A DNA stretch of 64,000 nucleotides. It comes from Aquimarina sp. TRL1 (lineage in GTDB: Bacteria; Bacteroidota; Bacteroidia; Flavobacteriales; Flavobacteriaceae). Each line of letters starts with the position of its first letter. The stretch's first letter is position 1. The stretch is taken from the NCBI RefSeq assembly GCF_013365535.1, contig NZ_CP053590.1:1602501-1666500 (forward strand), given 5' to 3'. The notes beneath the pieces were generated by a model. It was not told where the DNA came from and ran no database searches. It saw nothing but the letters and a program-made list of their open reading frames with translations. Below are positions 7,950 to 17,580 of this stretch, piece by piece. Position numbers and translations under genes: made by a program.

Positions 7950-8543
7950 ATACTTATGTGTTATTTTGTTATTCCTAAAACAAAACGCTCCTAAAAAATA
8001 TGTTTTTTTACATCCTAAAAACATAAAACCTCCTCATTAATATATTACAGACATATTCCCTTATAAAGATATTCGATATTTTAATATCCTTTATCACCTA
8101 CCAACAGCCTCTCCCCCTAAAACCTTAATCAAAGAATACAACAACCTGCTACTATACTGAAACTTATATAAACAAAACTATCAAACTTGATAGTTTTACT
8201 TATTTATTTGTAACAAAACATTAACATTCATTACTATAATACAGCTTCAAATCACAAGAATTAACTTAACACTTTATACAACACTAAAAGAAAAAAAATC
8301 GGAAAGCTCTCCCCAAAAAACAGGAAGTAGTCACTCTATAACACCTGCAAGGAAGCAGATATATCAAAAAGCTTATCTAGGAAGAAATAACAATATAAAT
8401 TCAGGCTTTTATACTGTTTTAGAAAATAATAATAATCACTCACAAGAGCACAACCCCTTTCGAGTCAAAAAGCAATACTGAATTATTGTGTTAGCTCCTA
8501 ACACAATAAATATCAGCGTTCTAAATTGCACAAAAAAACTATA
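7950..8543. other. noncoding stretch with two perfect inverted repeats
   Basis: I see no convincing gene here on either strand. It contains an 11-bp perfect inverted repeat (8174-8184 with 8187-8197, AAAACTATCAA) and a 12-bp perfect one (8483-8494 with 8498-8509, TTATTGTGTTAG, 3-nt loop). The second lies 35 bp after the stop of the small gene at 8544 and may end its transcript, although no T run follows. Confidence 0.5.
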
Positions 8544-8723
8544 CTAAACCCACTCCTCAGGATTATTCTGAATAAAAGCCGTTTTTTCTTTTCCGTACAT
8601 TCTAATTAATTGCTCTTCCGTGTAGTCTTCTACCAGTTTTTTACACCTGGTATAAATTTTAGGATACGCAGTAGCCGATGCTATTGATTGATTACCAAAC
8701 AGATTCTTGAAAATTGCTATCAT
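8544..8723 (-). CDS. small protein of 59 aa, unknown
   Basis: Reads MIAIFKNLFGNQSIASATAY and ends in a compact charged segment (VEDYTEEQLIRMYGKEKTAF) with an acidic tail (QNNPEEWV). The amino-acid composition and helix-forming C-terminal half look coding, and the frame is uninterrupted for 60 codons in otherwise AT-rich, stop-rich DNA. No function can be assigned. A perfect inverted repeat lies just downstream. Confidence 0.6.
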   Translation of the reverse strand: MIAIFKNLFGNQSIASATAYPKIYTRCKKLVEDYTEEQLIRMYGKEKTAFIQNNPEEWV

Positions 8724-9003
8724 AACTCGTCTTCATTAATTAATTGCAAATCTTATATAGGGTATTACAATAATACAGAAATTAAAGCAGAAATTTTTTT
8801 TGGATTTTTAAAATCTTCTTTTCTAACTATGTCTCCCTGGTTAGACAATAACAAAAAACATACCAAATGACTTCATCAAAATTATCTTTCTAATAATGAA
8901 CCCCTTGAGAAATAATATATATCGTCAGTTTATTCTCTACATCCACTCAGAAGATATTTTCCTCGAATAAACCTCACTATCGAAATGAATACTTTTATAA
9001 TAA

Positions 9004-9591
9004 CTATTGTAATTCAGTAATTCTTTTCACATACTTTCCTATAACATCAAATTCTAAATTAACAACCGTCCCTACAGAGAATGTATTAAAATTTGTATGT
9101 TCATGTGTAAATGGAATTATCGCTACACTAAAGGCTTGTTTTTCAGAATCCACCACTGTAAGACTTACTCCATTAACTGTTACAGAACCTTTTTCGATGG
9201 TTATATTATTTAAAGAAGGATCATAGGAAAACGTATAGCGCCAGCTCCCTTCTTCCGCTACAATACCAGTACAAATTGCTGTTTGATCTACATGCCCCTG
9301 AACGATATGACCATCCAATCGATCTCCTAATTTCATTCCACGTTCCAGATTAACCACATCTCCTTCTGAAAGGTTATTTAAATTCGTTTTATCCAGGCTT
9401 TCCTTGATAGCAGTGACTCTATACGTATCTCCATCAATAGCAACGACCGTAAGACATACTCCATTATGCGCAACACTCTGGTCTATCTTTAATTCTGGTG
9501 TAAAATCAGCCTGCATAACAATATCCAAATTATCTCTGTCTTTTTTTAATGAAATGACCTTTCCTTGCTCTTCAATGATGCCTGTAAACAT
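9004..9591 (-). CDS. ribE: riboflavin synthase, alpha chain
   Basis: Catalyses dismutation of two 6,7-dimethyl-8-ribityllumazine molecules to riboflavin, the last step of the pathway. The 195-aa protein has two lumazine-binding beta-barrel repeats: MFTGIIEEQGKV with NGVCLTVV in the first half, GSVTVNGVSLTVV in the second. The length is standard. It is transcribed away from pdxA with 84 bp between the two start codons, too little for an FMN riboswitch, and I see none. Confidence 0.95.
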   Translation of the reverse strand: MFTGIIEEQGKVISLKKDRDNLDIVMQADFTPELKIDQSVAHNGVCLTVVAIDGDTYRVTAIKESLDKTNLNNLSEGDVVNLERGMKLGDRLDGHIVQGHVDQTAICTGIVAEEGSWRYTFSYDPSLNNITIEKGSVTVNGVSLTVVDSEKQAFSVAIIPFTHEHTNFNTFSVGTVVNLEFDVIGKYVKRITELQ

Positions 9592-9609
9592 AAATGCGAA
9601 TTATTTAGT

Positions 9610-9617
9610 TAAATTTG
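9610..9617 (+). promoter_or_regulatory. -7 box for pdxA
   Basis: TAAATTTG matches TAnnTTTG, 59 bp before the pdxA ATG, within the ribE-pdxA divergent spacer. No clear -33 box. Confidence 0.5.
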
Positions 9618-9675
9618 TGTCCTTTAATTCGGAAGTATTTTTATACTTCAAAAATACTCATAAAGTAGGTTATAA

Positions 9676-10812
9676 ATGAAGAAAGCGGAAAAAATAAGAT
9701 TAGGAATTTCGATAGGGGATCTCAATGGAATAGGTAGTGAGGTGATCCTCAAAACATTCGAAGATGGCAGAATGCTTGATTTTTGCACTCCGGTTATCTT
9801 TGCATCCATAAAAATTGTTTCGTATCTAAAAAAATATCACAAAACAAACATTAACCTGCATGGAATTGATGAAGCCTCCCAGATTACCGACGGGAAAGTC
9901 AATGTACTCAACACCTGGAAAGAACCGGTAGATATCAATTTCGGAAAAGAAGACAGTAAGATTGGTCAGTATGCCATAAAATCACTAAAAGCAGCTACAC
10001 ATGCTTTAAAGAATAATGAAGTAGATGTTCTGGTAACAGCTCCTATCAACAAACATAGTATCCAATCCAAAGAGTTTAACTTCCCTGGACATACTGATTA
10101 TTTGAATAAAGAACTAAGAGGGAACAGTCTAATGTTTATGGTTACAGATGAACTCAAAGTAGGTTTACTAACTGACCATGTAGCTATTAAAGACATTGCG
10201 GAGACAATTACTCCTGAATTAGTCACTCAAAAAATACAGACAATCCATCATACTCTCAAACAGGATTTTGGTGTCTCCAAACCCAAAATAGCTGTTCTGG
10301 GAATTAATCCTCATAGCGGAGACAATGGAGTTATTGGTATGGAAGATGAAAATGTTCTAAAACCAACGATCAAGAAAATTAATGATCAGGGGATGTTAGT
10401 GTATGGTCCTTATGCAGCTGATAGTTTCTTTGGATCAAACAATTACAAATCTTTTGATGCGATTATTGCTTCCTACCATGATCAGGGATTAATTCCTTTT
10501 AAAACCCTTTCCTTTGGTATGGGTGTAAACTATACCGCAGGGCTCGATAAAATAAGAACCTCTCCGGATCACGGTACTGCCTTTGAAATTGCAGGTAAAA
10601 ATAAAGCAGATCACAGCTCGTTTAAAGAAGCCGTTTTTGCAGCTCTAAAAATATATAAGAACAGAAAAGAATATAAAGAACTCACTAAAAACCCATTAAA
10701 AAAACAACCTAGAAAACCACAACAAAAAAACAAACAGGAATCCAATCATCCGGATGCTCAAAAAGAAAAAAAAGCACCTTTTATAAAACAAAGAAGCAAC
10801 GAAGAGGAATAA
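9676..10812 (+). CDS. pdxA: 4-hydroxythreonine-4-phosphate dehydrogenase
   Basis: Oxidises 4-phosphohydroxy-L-threonine in the DXP-dependent pyridoxal phosphate pathway. Recognised from LGISIGDLNGIGSEVI, TAPINKHSI, the GHTDYL motif with a metal-binding His, SYHDQGLIPFK and SPDHGTAFEIAGK. The catalytic core ends near residue 340; beyond it there is a strongly basic, Gln/Lys-rich tail of about 40 residues (NPLKKQPRKPQQKNKQ) that is not part of the enzyme fold and is probably disordered. It is the first gene of a same-strand run leading to DUF177, rpmF and fabH. Confidence 0.94.
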   Translation: MKKAEKIRLGISIGDLNGIGSEVILKTFEDGRMLDFCTPVIFASIKIVSYLKKYHKTNINLHGIDEASQITDGKVNVLNTWKEPVDINFGKEDSKIGQYAIKSLKAATHALKNNEVDVLVTAPINKHSIQSKEFNFPGHTDYLNKELRGNSLMFMVTDELKVGLLTDHVAIKDIAETITPELVTQKIQTIHHTLKQDFGVSKPKIAVLGINPHSGDNGVIGMEDENVLKPTIKKINDQGMLVYGPYAADSFFGSNNYKSFDAIIASYHDQGLIPFKTLSFGMGVNYTAGLDKIRTSPDHGTAFEIAGKNKADHSSFKEAVFAALKIYKNRKEYKELTKNPLKKQPRKPQQKNKQESNHPDAQKEKKAPFIKQRSNEEE

Positions 10813-10925
10813 AGCAAGTGGAGTGCTCTCTTTTTTAACCAATAGACAAACACTCAGAACACCAGCTTTTTAAAGAAAAAGCGAGTTTTTATTTTTTGAT
10901 ACTCATAATTTTGTTCACAAAAAAG

Positions 10926-10953
10926 TGTTTATAACTATTTTTTTTTATCTTTG
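10926..10953 (+). promoter_or_regulatory. promoter of the DUF177-rpmF unit
   Basis: TATCTTTG at 10946-10953 is a good TAnnTTTG -7 box; a partial -33 element (TGTTT) lies near 10926. The predicted transcript starts around 10960, before the ATG at 10994. Confidence 0.6.
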
Positions 10954-10993
10954 CACCCGCCTTATTGGATATGAAGGCTTTCGAAACTGAATT

Positions 10994-11539
10994 ATGAATA
11001 CGAAACAACTAAAAGAGTTTAATATTCCTTTTGTTGGACTGAAGCTAGGAATACATCAGTTCGAGTATGAGATAGACAATACGTTCTTCGAACATTTTGA
11101 TTATGACGAATTTAACAGTTCAAACATTAGCATACAATTAGAGTTCAATAAAAAAAGTACATTATTCGAACTTAAGTTTTATGCTAGAGGAACAGTTAAT
11201 ATAAATTGCGACGTCACAAATGAGCCTTTTGATCTACCAATAGAAAATGATTTATTCTTAGTAATCAAATTTGGCACAGCATACAATGACGAAAATGAAG
11301 AATTACTGATTCTCCCACATGGAGAATACGAAGTAAATGTTCAGCAATACATATATGAATTAGTTGTATTAGGATTACCTCAAAAAAGGGTACATCCAGG
11401 AGTTGAAGACGGAACATTAGATTCTGACATACTTGATAAATTAGAAGAATTAAGTCCAAAAAAAGAGACATTAAAAAAAGATAATGAGGAGATAGATCCT
11501 CGTTGGGATAAATTAAAAAACTTATTAAACGATAAATAA
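10994..11539 (+). CDS. DUF177 (YceD-like) protein
   Basis: A 181-aa member of the YceD/DUF177 family, which is widely paired with rpmF and implicated in 23S rRNA or ribosome metabolism. The family motif is seen in the central part (YARGTVNINCDVTNEPFDLPI), followed by an acidic region (NDENEELLILPHGEYEVNVQQYIYELVVLGLP) and the usual tail IDPRWDKLKNLL. It ends 10 bp before rpmF. Often annotated simply as DUF177 in Bacteroidota. Confidence 0.9.
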   Translation: MNTKQLKEFNIPFVGLKLGIHQFEYEIDNTFFEHFDYDEFNSSNISIQLEFNKKSTLFELKFYARGTVNINCDVTNEPFDLPIENDLFLVIKFGTAYNDENEELLILPHGEYEVNVQQYIYELVVLGLPQKRVHPGVEDGTLDSDILDKLEELSPKKETLKKDNEEIDPRWDKLKNLLNDK

Positions 11540-11549
11540 TAGCTAAGCA

Positions 11550-11747
11550 ATGGCACATCCTAAGAGAAAAATCTCCAAAACAAGAAGAGATAAAAGAAGA
11601 ACGCACTATAAAGCTACTGTACCACAAATTGCTACTGATCCTACAACAGGAGAAGCACACTTATACCACAGAGCTCACTGGTTTGAAGGTAAATTATATT
11701 ACCGAGGACAGGTGATTATTGATAATACTGAAGAGGCAGTGGCGTAA
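11550..11747 (+). CDS. rpmF: 50S ribosomal protein L32
   Basis: A 65-aa basic ribosomal protein starting [20 protein letters not shown]. The C-terminal zinc-ribbon cysteines of the Zn-binding form are absent (the segment reads [17 protein letters not shown]), so this is the cysteine-free type. It shares a transcript with DUF177 and is followed by a strong terminator, separating it from fabH. Confidence 0.96.
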   Translation: MAHPKRKISKTRRDKRRTHYKATVPQIATDPTTGEAHLYHRAHWFEGKLYYRGQVIIDNTEEAVA

Positions 11748-11770
11748 TGTAGACTGTTAAAAAATCAATT

Positions 11771-11799
11771 AAAGCTCTCACAAATGTGAGAGTTTTTTT
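11771..11799 (+). terminator. terminator after rpmF
   Basis: Perfect stem CTCTCACA/TGTGAGAG (11775-11782 with 11785-11792) followed by seven T. Confidence 0.85.
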
Positions 11800-11894
11800 G
11801 TTTTTAGTTGAATATGTGTCAAAATCCATTTATTTTGCGCCATATTTACAATACAATTTAGTAATTTCAACGACTTTTTAAGCATGCAATGCTT

Positions 11895-11902
11895 TAGTTT
11901 TG
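11895..11902 (+). promoter_or_regulatory. -7 box for fabH-accB-accC
   Basis: TAGTTTTG matches TAnnTTTG, 19 bp before the fabH ATG. The preceding terminator makes a separate promoter for fabH necessary. Confidence 0.5.
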
Positions 11903-11920
11903 TGGAACTAAAATTAAGAT

Positions 11921-12916
11921 ATGAGTAAAATCACAGCCGCTATCACAGCTGTAGGTGCCTTTGCACCTGAATATGTGTTAACCAATCAGATCTTGGAAAC
12001 AATGGTTGACACCAACGACGAATGGATTACCACTCGTACAGGTATAAAAGAACGCAGAATCCTAAAAGAAGAAGAACAAGGAACTTCTTTTTTAGCAATT
12101 AAAGCTGCTGAAGACCTTATCAATAAAAAGAATCTTGATCCAAAAGAGATTGATATGGTAATCGTAGCTACTGCCACTCCCGACCTTCCTGTAGCATCGA
12201 CAGCTGCTTATGTAGCTTCTCAAATCGGCGCAACCAACGCCTTCTCTTATGACTTACAAGCCGCTTGTTCTAGCTTCCTTTATGGAATGTCTACTGCCAG
12301 TCGCTATATCGAATCCGGAAGATACAAAAAGGTTCTTCTCATCGGAGCCGATAAAATGTCTTCCATTATAGATTATACGGATCGCGCAACCTGTATTATT
12401 TTTGGAGACGGAGGAGGAGCTGCTCTTTTTGAACCTAATGAAGAGAATTTAGGATTACAGGATGAATACCTACGATCAGATGGTATCGGTAGAGAATTTC
12501 TTAAAATAGAAGCCGGAGGGTCTATCCTTCCTCCTTCTGAAGAAACGATAAAAAACAGACAACACTTCGTAAAGCAGGACGGGAAAACAGTATTTAAATA
12601 TGCTGTATCCAATATGGCTGGCGCTGGTGAGGAGATCTTAAAACGTAATAACCTTACCGGGGATGACGTAAATTGGTTAATAGCGCATCAAGCAAATAAG
12701 CGCATAATTGATGCTACTGCCAAAAGAATGGGACTAAATGAGGACAAAGTTCTCGTAAACATACATAAGTATGGTAATACGACTTCAGCGACATTACCAT
12801 TATTATTAAGTGATTTCGAAAAACAATTAAAAAAAGGAGACAACCTAATATTCGCCTCATTTGGTGGAGGTTTTACATGGGGTGCTATTTATCTTAAATG
12901 GGCCTATAATTCCTAA
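11921..12916 (+). CDS. fabH: 3-oxoacyl-ACP synthase III
   Basis: Condenses an acyl-CoA primer with malonyl-ACP to start type II fatty acid synthesis. The 331-aa thiolase-fold protein carries the catalytic triad: Cys116 in QAACSSF, His256 in IAHQAN and Asn286 in KYGNTTSA. The N-terminal NDEWITTRTGIKERR motif is typical. It precedes accB and accC on the same strand, so this operon makes both malonyl-CoA components and the initiating synthase. In Flavobacteria FabH often prefers branched primers; substrate choice cannot be read here. Confidence 0.96.
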   Translation: MSKITAAITAVGAFAPEYVLTNQILETMVDTNDEWITTRTGIKERRILKEEEQGTSFLAIKAAEDLINKKNLDPKEIDMVIVATATPDLPVASTAAYVASQIGATNAFSYDLQAACSSFLYGMSTASRYIESGRYKKVLLIGADKMSSIIDYTDRATCIIFGDGGGAALFEPNEENLGLQDEYLRSDGIGREFLKIEAGGSILPPSEETIKNRQHFVKQDGKTVFKYAVSNMAGAGEEILKRNNLTGDDVNWLIAHQANKRIIDATAKRMGLNEDKVLVNIHKYGNTTSATLPLLLSDFEKQLKKGDNLIFASFGGGFTWGAIYLKWAYNS

Positions 12917-12947
12917 CTAAACAACTAAAAACACAATACCCAGTATT

Positions 12948-13457
12948 ATGGATTTAAAAGAAATTCAGAATTTAATAAAATTCGTTGCTAAATCAGGAGC
13001 TAGTGAAGTAAAGCTAGAGATGGACGATGTTAAAATCACCATCAAAACAGGATCAGAAGATGCTAAAGAGACAACCATTGTACAACACCTTCCTGTAGGA
13101 GGACAATTGGCCGCTCAACCATTACCACATGCACAACCAGCAACTCCTGCTGCACCAAGTACTCCTGCGGCTGCACCAGCAGCAGCTAAAGAAGAAACTG
13201 CAGAGGATGATTCTAAGTACATTACTATAAAGTCTCCAATCATTGGTACTTTATACAGAAAACCTTCTCCAGACAAACCTACATTTGTAGAAGTAGGAGA
13301 CACAATAAAAGAAGGAGATGTACTTTGTATCATTGAGGCTATGAAGTTATTCAATGAAATAGAGAGTGAAGTATCTGGAAAAATCGTTAAAGTATTAGCA
13401 GATGATTCTTCACCAGTAGAATTCGATCAACCATTATTCTTAATTGATCCATCATAA
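12948..13457 (+). CDS. accB: acetyl-CoA carboxylase biotin carboxyl carrier protein
   Basis: Carries biotin between the biotin carboxylase and carboxyltransferase of acetyl-CoA carboxylase. At 169 aa it has an N-terminal helical domain, an Ala/Pro-rich flexible linker at about residues 55-85, and a C-terminal biotinyl domain with EAMKLFNEI, Lys133 being the biotinylation site. It lies 31 bp after fabH and about 90 bp before accC. Confidence 0.97.
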   Translation: MDLKEIQNLIKFVAKSGASEVKLEMDDVKITIKTGSEDAKETTIVQHLPVGGQLAAQPLPHAQPATPAAPSTPAAAPAAAKEETAEDDSKYITIKSPIIGTLYRKPSPDKPTFVEVGDTIKEGDVLCIIEAMKLFNEIESEVSGKIVKVLADDSSPVEFDQPLFLIDPS

Positions 13458-13546
13458 TTAATATTAAAATTTCAAATCCCAAATCGATACCTTGTTTCGT
13501 CCTGGTATCTGAATTTGTTTTTTGGATGTTGTAATTTTCAAAAGTT

Positions 13547-14890
13547 ATGTTTAAAAAAATTCTAATTGCAAACAGAGGTGAGATTGCCATGCGTGTCATT
13601 CGAACCTGCAAAGAAATGGGGATCAAAACTGTAGCGGTATACTCTACTGCAGACAAGGATAGTCTTCATGTACGTTTTGCTGATGAAGCGGTTTGTATCG
13701 GACCTGCTCCCAGTAATGAATCTTACCTAAAAATGGCAAATATCATAGCCGCAGCAGAAATCACAAATGCTGATGCTATTCACCCAGGATACGGGTTTTT
13801 ATCAGAAAACGCTAAGTTTTCTAAAATTTGCCAGGAACACGACATAAAATTTATTGGTGCCAGTGCAGAAATGATCGACCGAATGGGAGACAAAGCTTCT
13901 GCCAAAGCAACAATGAAAGCTGCTGGAGTACCTACCATTCCAGGAAGTGAAGGGATTCTGGACTCTTATGAAGAGACAGAAAAACTCGCTGATGAAATGG
14001 GATATCCTGTAATGCTAAAAGCTACTGCCGGAGGTGGTGGAAAAGGAATGCGTGCCGTATGGGCTAAAGAAGATTTGAAAAAATCTTGGGATAGTGCCCG
14101 ACAAGAAGCCGGAGCTGCCTTTGGTAACGACGGCATGTACATGGAAAAACTCATTGAAGAACCAAGACATATAGAGATCCAGGTTGTAGGAGACAGCAAC
14201 GGAAAAGCATGTCATCTATCCGAAAGAGATTGCTCTGTGCAACGAAGACATCAAAAGCTTACAGAAGAAACCCCTTCTCCATTCATGACAAATGAATTAA
14301 GAGATCAAATGGGGGAAGCTGCGGTAAAAGCTGCTGAATATATTAAATACGAAGGTGCAGGAACCGTAGAGTTCTTGGTAGACAAACATCGTAATTTCTA
14401 CTTTATGGAGATGAATACCCGTATTCAGGTAGAACATCCTATTACTGAGCAAGTAGTAGATTACGATTTAATCCGTGAGCAAATTCTCGTTGCTGCAGGA
14501 GTGCCGATTTCTGGAAAGAATTACTATCCTCAATTGCACTCAATAGAATGTAGAATTAATGCCGAAGATCCTCATAAAGATTTTCGCCCGTCACCAGGGA
14601 AAATAACAAACCTGCACATTCCGGGAGGTCATGGAGTACGAGTAGATACACATGTATATAGTGGTTATATTATCCCACCAAACTACGACTCGATGATTGC
14701 TAAATTAATTACAACTGCTCAAACAAGAGAAGAAGCAATTAATAAAATGAAACGTGCCTTAGATGAATTTATCATCGAAGGAATTAAAACTACCATTCCT
14801 TTCCATAGACAACTAATGGAGAACCCTGATTATGTAGCAGGGAACTATACCACCAAGTTTATGGAAGATTTTGAAATGGAAGCTTCATAA
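13547..14890 (+). CDS. accC: acetyl-CoA carboxylase biotin carboxylase subunit
   Basis: ATP-grasp enzyme that carboxylates biotin on AccB. The 447-aa protein begins [20 protein letters not shown] and carries the glycine-rich ATP loop AGGGGKGMR, the metal/ATP motif [15 protein letters not shown] and a C-terminal domain of usual length. It is the last gene of the fabH-accB-accC unit and is followed by a terminator. Confidence 0.97.
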   Translation: MFKKILIANRGEIAMRVIRTCKEMGIKTVAVYSTADKDSLHVRFADEAVCIGPAPSNESYLKMANIIAAAEITNADAIHPGYGFLSENAKFSKICQEHDIKFIGASAEMIDRMGDKASAKATMKAAGVPTIPGSEGILDSYEETEKLADEMGYPVMLKATAGGGGKGMRAVWAKEDLKKSWDSARQEAGAAFGNDGMYMEKLIEEPRHIEIQVVGDSNGKACHLSERDCSVQRRHQKLTEETPSPFMTNELRDQMGEAAVKAAEYIKYEGAGTVEFLVDKHRNFYFMEMNTRIQVEHPITEQVVDYDLIREQILVAAGVPISGKNYYPQLHSIECRINAEDPHKDFRPSPGKITNLHIPGGHGVRVDTHVYSGYIIPPNYDSMIAKLITTAQTREEAINKMKRALDEFIIEGIKTTIPFHRQLMENPDYVAGNYTTKFMEDFEMEAS

Positions 14891-14899
14891 AACTAAATA

Positions 14900-14929
14900 A
14901 AAGGTTGATCATACTGATCAACCTTTTTT
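14900..14929 (+). terminator. terminator after accC
   Basis: Perfect 11-bp stem AAGGTTGATCA (14901-14911) with TGATCAACCTT (14915-14925), then a T run. Confidence 0.88.
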
Positions 14930-15100
14930 ATTTCTCTCTTTTCTTTACTTCTTTCCCTTCCGATAAAATTCCCTGAAAACAGGGGGTGTGGAAATACCAT
15001 AAAACGTGTTCCTTGTACATTTTTTTCCTCAGAAATTTGTACCGATGATTTCTCGGTAAGAAGCACACCTTCCGAATCTCATCACAAACACCCTCTATCG

Positions 15101-15769
15101 ATGCGACAAAGAATATATTATACGGGGCTATTATGTCTGTTATTAACCCTAACTTCTTGTTTTGAAGTTCTGGAAGAAGCCAACATCCATGAAGATGGTA
15201 CAGGAGAATACACCCTAACCGTAAATCTAAGTCAGAGCAAAACTAAAATAACTTCCATAATGCTATTGGACAGTATCAATAGTTATAAAGTTCCTTCTAA
15301 GTCCGATATTCAAAAAGGTATTTCAGAAATTGAGACATACATCAAAAAAACTCCCGGTATTACCAATGTCCGGAAAAAAGAAGATTTCGACAATTACATA
15401 TTCTCCATACATTGTTCTTTTGACAATATTGCGACCATCAGTACTATCACCAGAGAGGCATTAAAAAAACAAAAAACGATCTCCAATGTCAACTTAACAT
15501 ACGCATATTCCTCTAGTGACAATCGGTTTACAAAAAAATTTACCTACGACCCGGAAATACACAATCAATACAAAAAATTATCTCAGGATAACCAGGAAGT
15601 ATTTACAGGTGCCATCTATACTTCGATTTATCGGTTTCCAAAAAAGATTACCTCTTTTACGAATAAAAAAGCTCGGGTATCCAAAACAGGCAAAGCGATT
15701 ATGTTGCGAAATACCATAACAGAACTGATCAACGGAACTGCCATAATAAACAACACTATACAACTCTAA
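15101..15769 (+). CDS. lipoprotein, unknown, first of a cell-envelope gene set
   Basis: A 222-aa protein with a lipoprotein signal peptide (LLCLLLTLTSC, Cys20). The mature part starts with EVLEEANIHEDGTGEYTLTV, a pattern I recognise from Bacteroidota lipoproteins of unknown role. It stands 13 bp before the next gene, so both are likely co-transcribed. No catalytic motif is visible. Confidence 0.75.
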   Translation: MRQRIYYTGLLCLLLTLTSCFEVLEEANIHEDGTGEYTLTVNLSQSKTKITSIMLLDSINSYKVPSKSDIQKGISEIETYIKKTPGITNVRKKEDFDNYIFSIHCSFDNIATISTITREALKKQKTISNVNLTYAYSSSDNRFTKKFTYDPEIHNQYKKLSQDNQEVFTGAIYTSIYRFPKKITSFTNKKARVSKTGKAIMLRNTITELINGTAIINNTIQL

Positions 15770-15782
15770 TTTATTTTTTCTG

Positions 15783-17510
15783 ATGAATAATTACTATATC
15801 ACTTTTATCCTTTGTCTTGTTTTTTTAGGGATACAAGCACAGGACTTGGCTACTAAAATCCCTAAAACTGCAAATATTGTTGCCACTATAAAAGGAAAAA
15901 ACATAACAGACCTCCTAAGCATCCATGAATTAGACAATACGAAACCTGGAAAAAAACTACTAAAAGAGATTTCTAGAAAAAGTAAATTACAGACATCTTC
16001 CATCTCAGAATTAGGAATCGATTTTACTGCTAGTGCTTATTATTTCTATCAGGTAACTGATAGTATTACATATCATTGTTCTTTAATCCCATTAAAGGAT
16101 GTCAAAAAATTCGAAGCACATTTTACTAATCCACAAAAAGTAAAAAAAATTGGAAACCTACATGCATGGTATAAATTTGAAAAACCAGTATTTCTTTGGG
16201 ACGACTCCATGGTATTATATATTGAAGGGAAATTAACTAACAAATACTTCGATCAACAGGCTGTCAAAGAACGAAATGGTTTATTAACTAAACCAAAAGA
16301 AGAGTATCATTACAAAGACCGTGTTTACTATCCTTTTAAGAATTATGATCATAAGAAAGAAATCGAATATGCTTTTATTCTCAATAAGGCAAAAACCATC
16401 TTTTCTAATAATAGCCTGGAAAAATCCATTGTAGCCAACAAAGAATATCAGAAAAATTACATTAAAAAAGCAGAAGTATCTGTATGGGTTTCTGATTACC
16501 AAAACCTGTATCAATCACATATACTTAAAGATGCGCCCAGGTCTCATTACGATATATTATTGAAACAATTGAGCTTTTCTGTTTATGATAGACAAAGTTT
16601 CGCTGCAAATTTATACCTAGAGGATTCAGAAATAAAAATTACAGCTACAACTCATATGGGAGACGAAATGGGGAAAAGTTTTAAAAAAATGAGTAATCGA
16701 AAAATCAACAGTCGTTTTTTTAAGTACATAAACGAACAAGAGATGACTGCATATTTATCCTATGCAATTAACACTCAAGCAGTACTAAAAGAGTACCCTA
16801 AAATCATTAATCGACCTCTCTTAGGTTCTTATTTACAAGAAATGTCCTTTTTTATAGAACTAATTTCCCTTGTATTAGACGAAGAAGCCATTGACAAAGT
16901 CATTAAAGGCGATATCCTTTTAGTATTATATGATACATTAGAAAAACAAGTTGATCATACTTCGTATGAGTATGATGATAATTTTAATCGAATAGAAACT
17001 GTAAAAAAACGATCCGAACAAGTTCCTGATTTTCAATTTCTTTTTTCTTCAGAAGACACAAAGCTACTTCACAAATTATTAGACTTAGGAAAAAAGAAAG
17101 AGTATGTAACCTATAAAAATGGAGCATACATCATCAAGAATAAAAAACTTCCATTCGATATCTATGTAACGATCAAAAACGGGGTCATCGCTGTTGGAAG
17201 CTCACTAGAAAGAGTACTTCCTACGACAGTTTCAATATCGAATACGCATAAAAAAATATTAAAAAACAATAATCTCTCTGTTTTCGTTGATAGCAAAAAA
17301 ATGATAAACCTAATGAGTAGCATTGAAAACAACGAGCAAAGAAAAAAGAAGTATCAATACCTGTATGACAACGTCGAAAACCTTATTCTTACCTCATCAA
17401 AAATTCGTAATAATGCTGTAACACTAGAGCTCAAAACAACGGTCCCTAAAGCAGACAAAAACGGTCTGCAATATTTGTTCAGGTTTCTGGAGGAAATGAC
17501 CAAATATTGA
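15783..17510 (+). CDS. secreted DUF4836-like protein
   Basis: A 575-aa protein with a signal peptide (MNNYYITFILCLVFLGIQAQ). The start of the mature part (KIPKTANIVATIKGKNITDLLS, then a helical region and ASAYYFYQVTDS) fits the layout of the DUF4836 family, a set of Bacteroidota secreted proteins of unknown function; this match is from memory and uncertain. It shares a motif with the next protein: YEYDDNFNRIETVKKRSEQVPDF here against YEYNDNFEKTAKVSLQEKKVPSL there. It sits in a same-strand run from 15101 to 18951. Confidence 0.7.
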   Translation: MNNYYITFILCLVFLGIQAQDLATKIPKTANIVATIKGKNITDLLSIHELDNTKPGKKLLKEISRKSKLQTSSISELGIDFTASAYYFYQVTDSITYHCSLIPLKDVKKFEAHFTNPQKVKKIGNLHAWYKFEKPVFLWDDSMVLYIEGKLTNKYFDQQAVKERNGLLTKPKEEYHYKDRVYYPFKNYDHKKEIEYAFILNKAKTIFSNNSLEKSIVANKEYQKNYIKKAEVSVWVSDYQNLYQSHILKDAPRSHYDILLKQLSFSVYDRQSFAANLYLEDSEIKITATTHMGDEMGKSFKKMSNRKINSRFFKYINEQEMTAYLSYAINTQAVLKEYPKIINRPLLGSYLQEMSFFIELISLVLDEEAIDKVIKGDILLVLYDTLEKQVDHTSYEYDDNFNRIETVKKRSEQVPDFQFLFSSEDTKLLHKLLDLGKKKEYVTYKNGAYIIKNKKLPFDIYVTIKNGVIAVGSSLERVLPTTVSISNTHKKILKNNNLSVFVDSKKMINLMSSIENNEQRKKKYQYLYDNVENLILTSSKIRNNAVTLELKTTVPKADKNGLQYLFRFLEEMTKY

Positions 17511-17580
17511 TTCCTTAAAAAGAATACCAACAAACAACTTATATCACACAATATTTTAATCAACAGTAAGTTAAATCTCT

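Noticed and set aside
8688..8870. A 60-aa plus-strand frame opposite the small gene at 8544.
   Set aside because: It overlaps the better minus-strand gene and its translation has no coding character.
9592..9675. An FMN riboswitch before ribE.
   Set aside because: The divergent spacer is only 84 bp and lacks the conserved FMN-element blocks.
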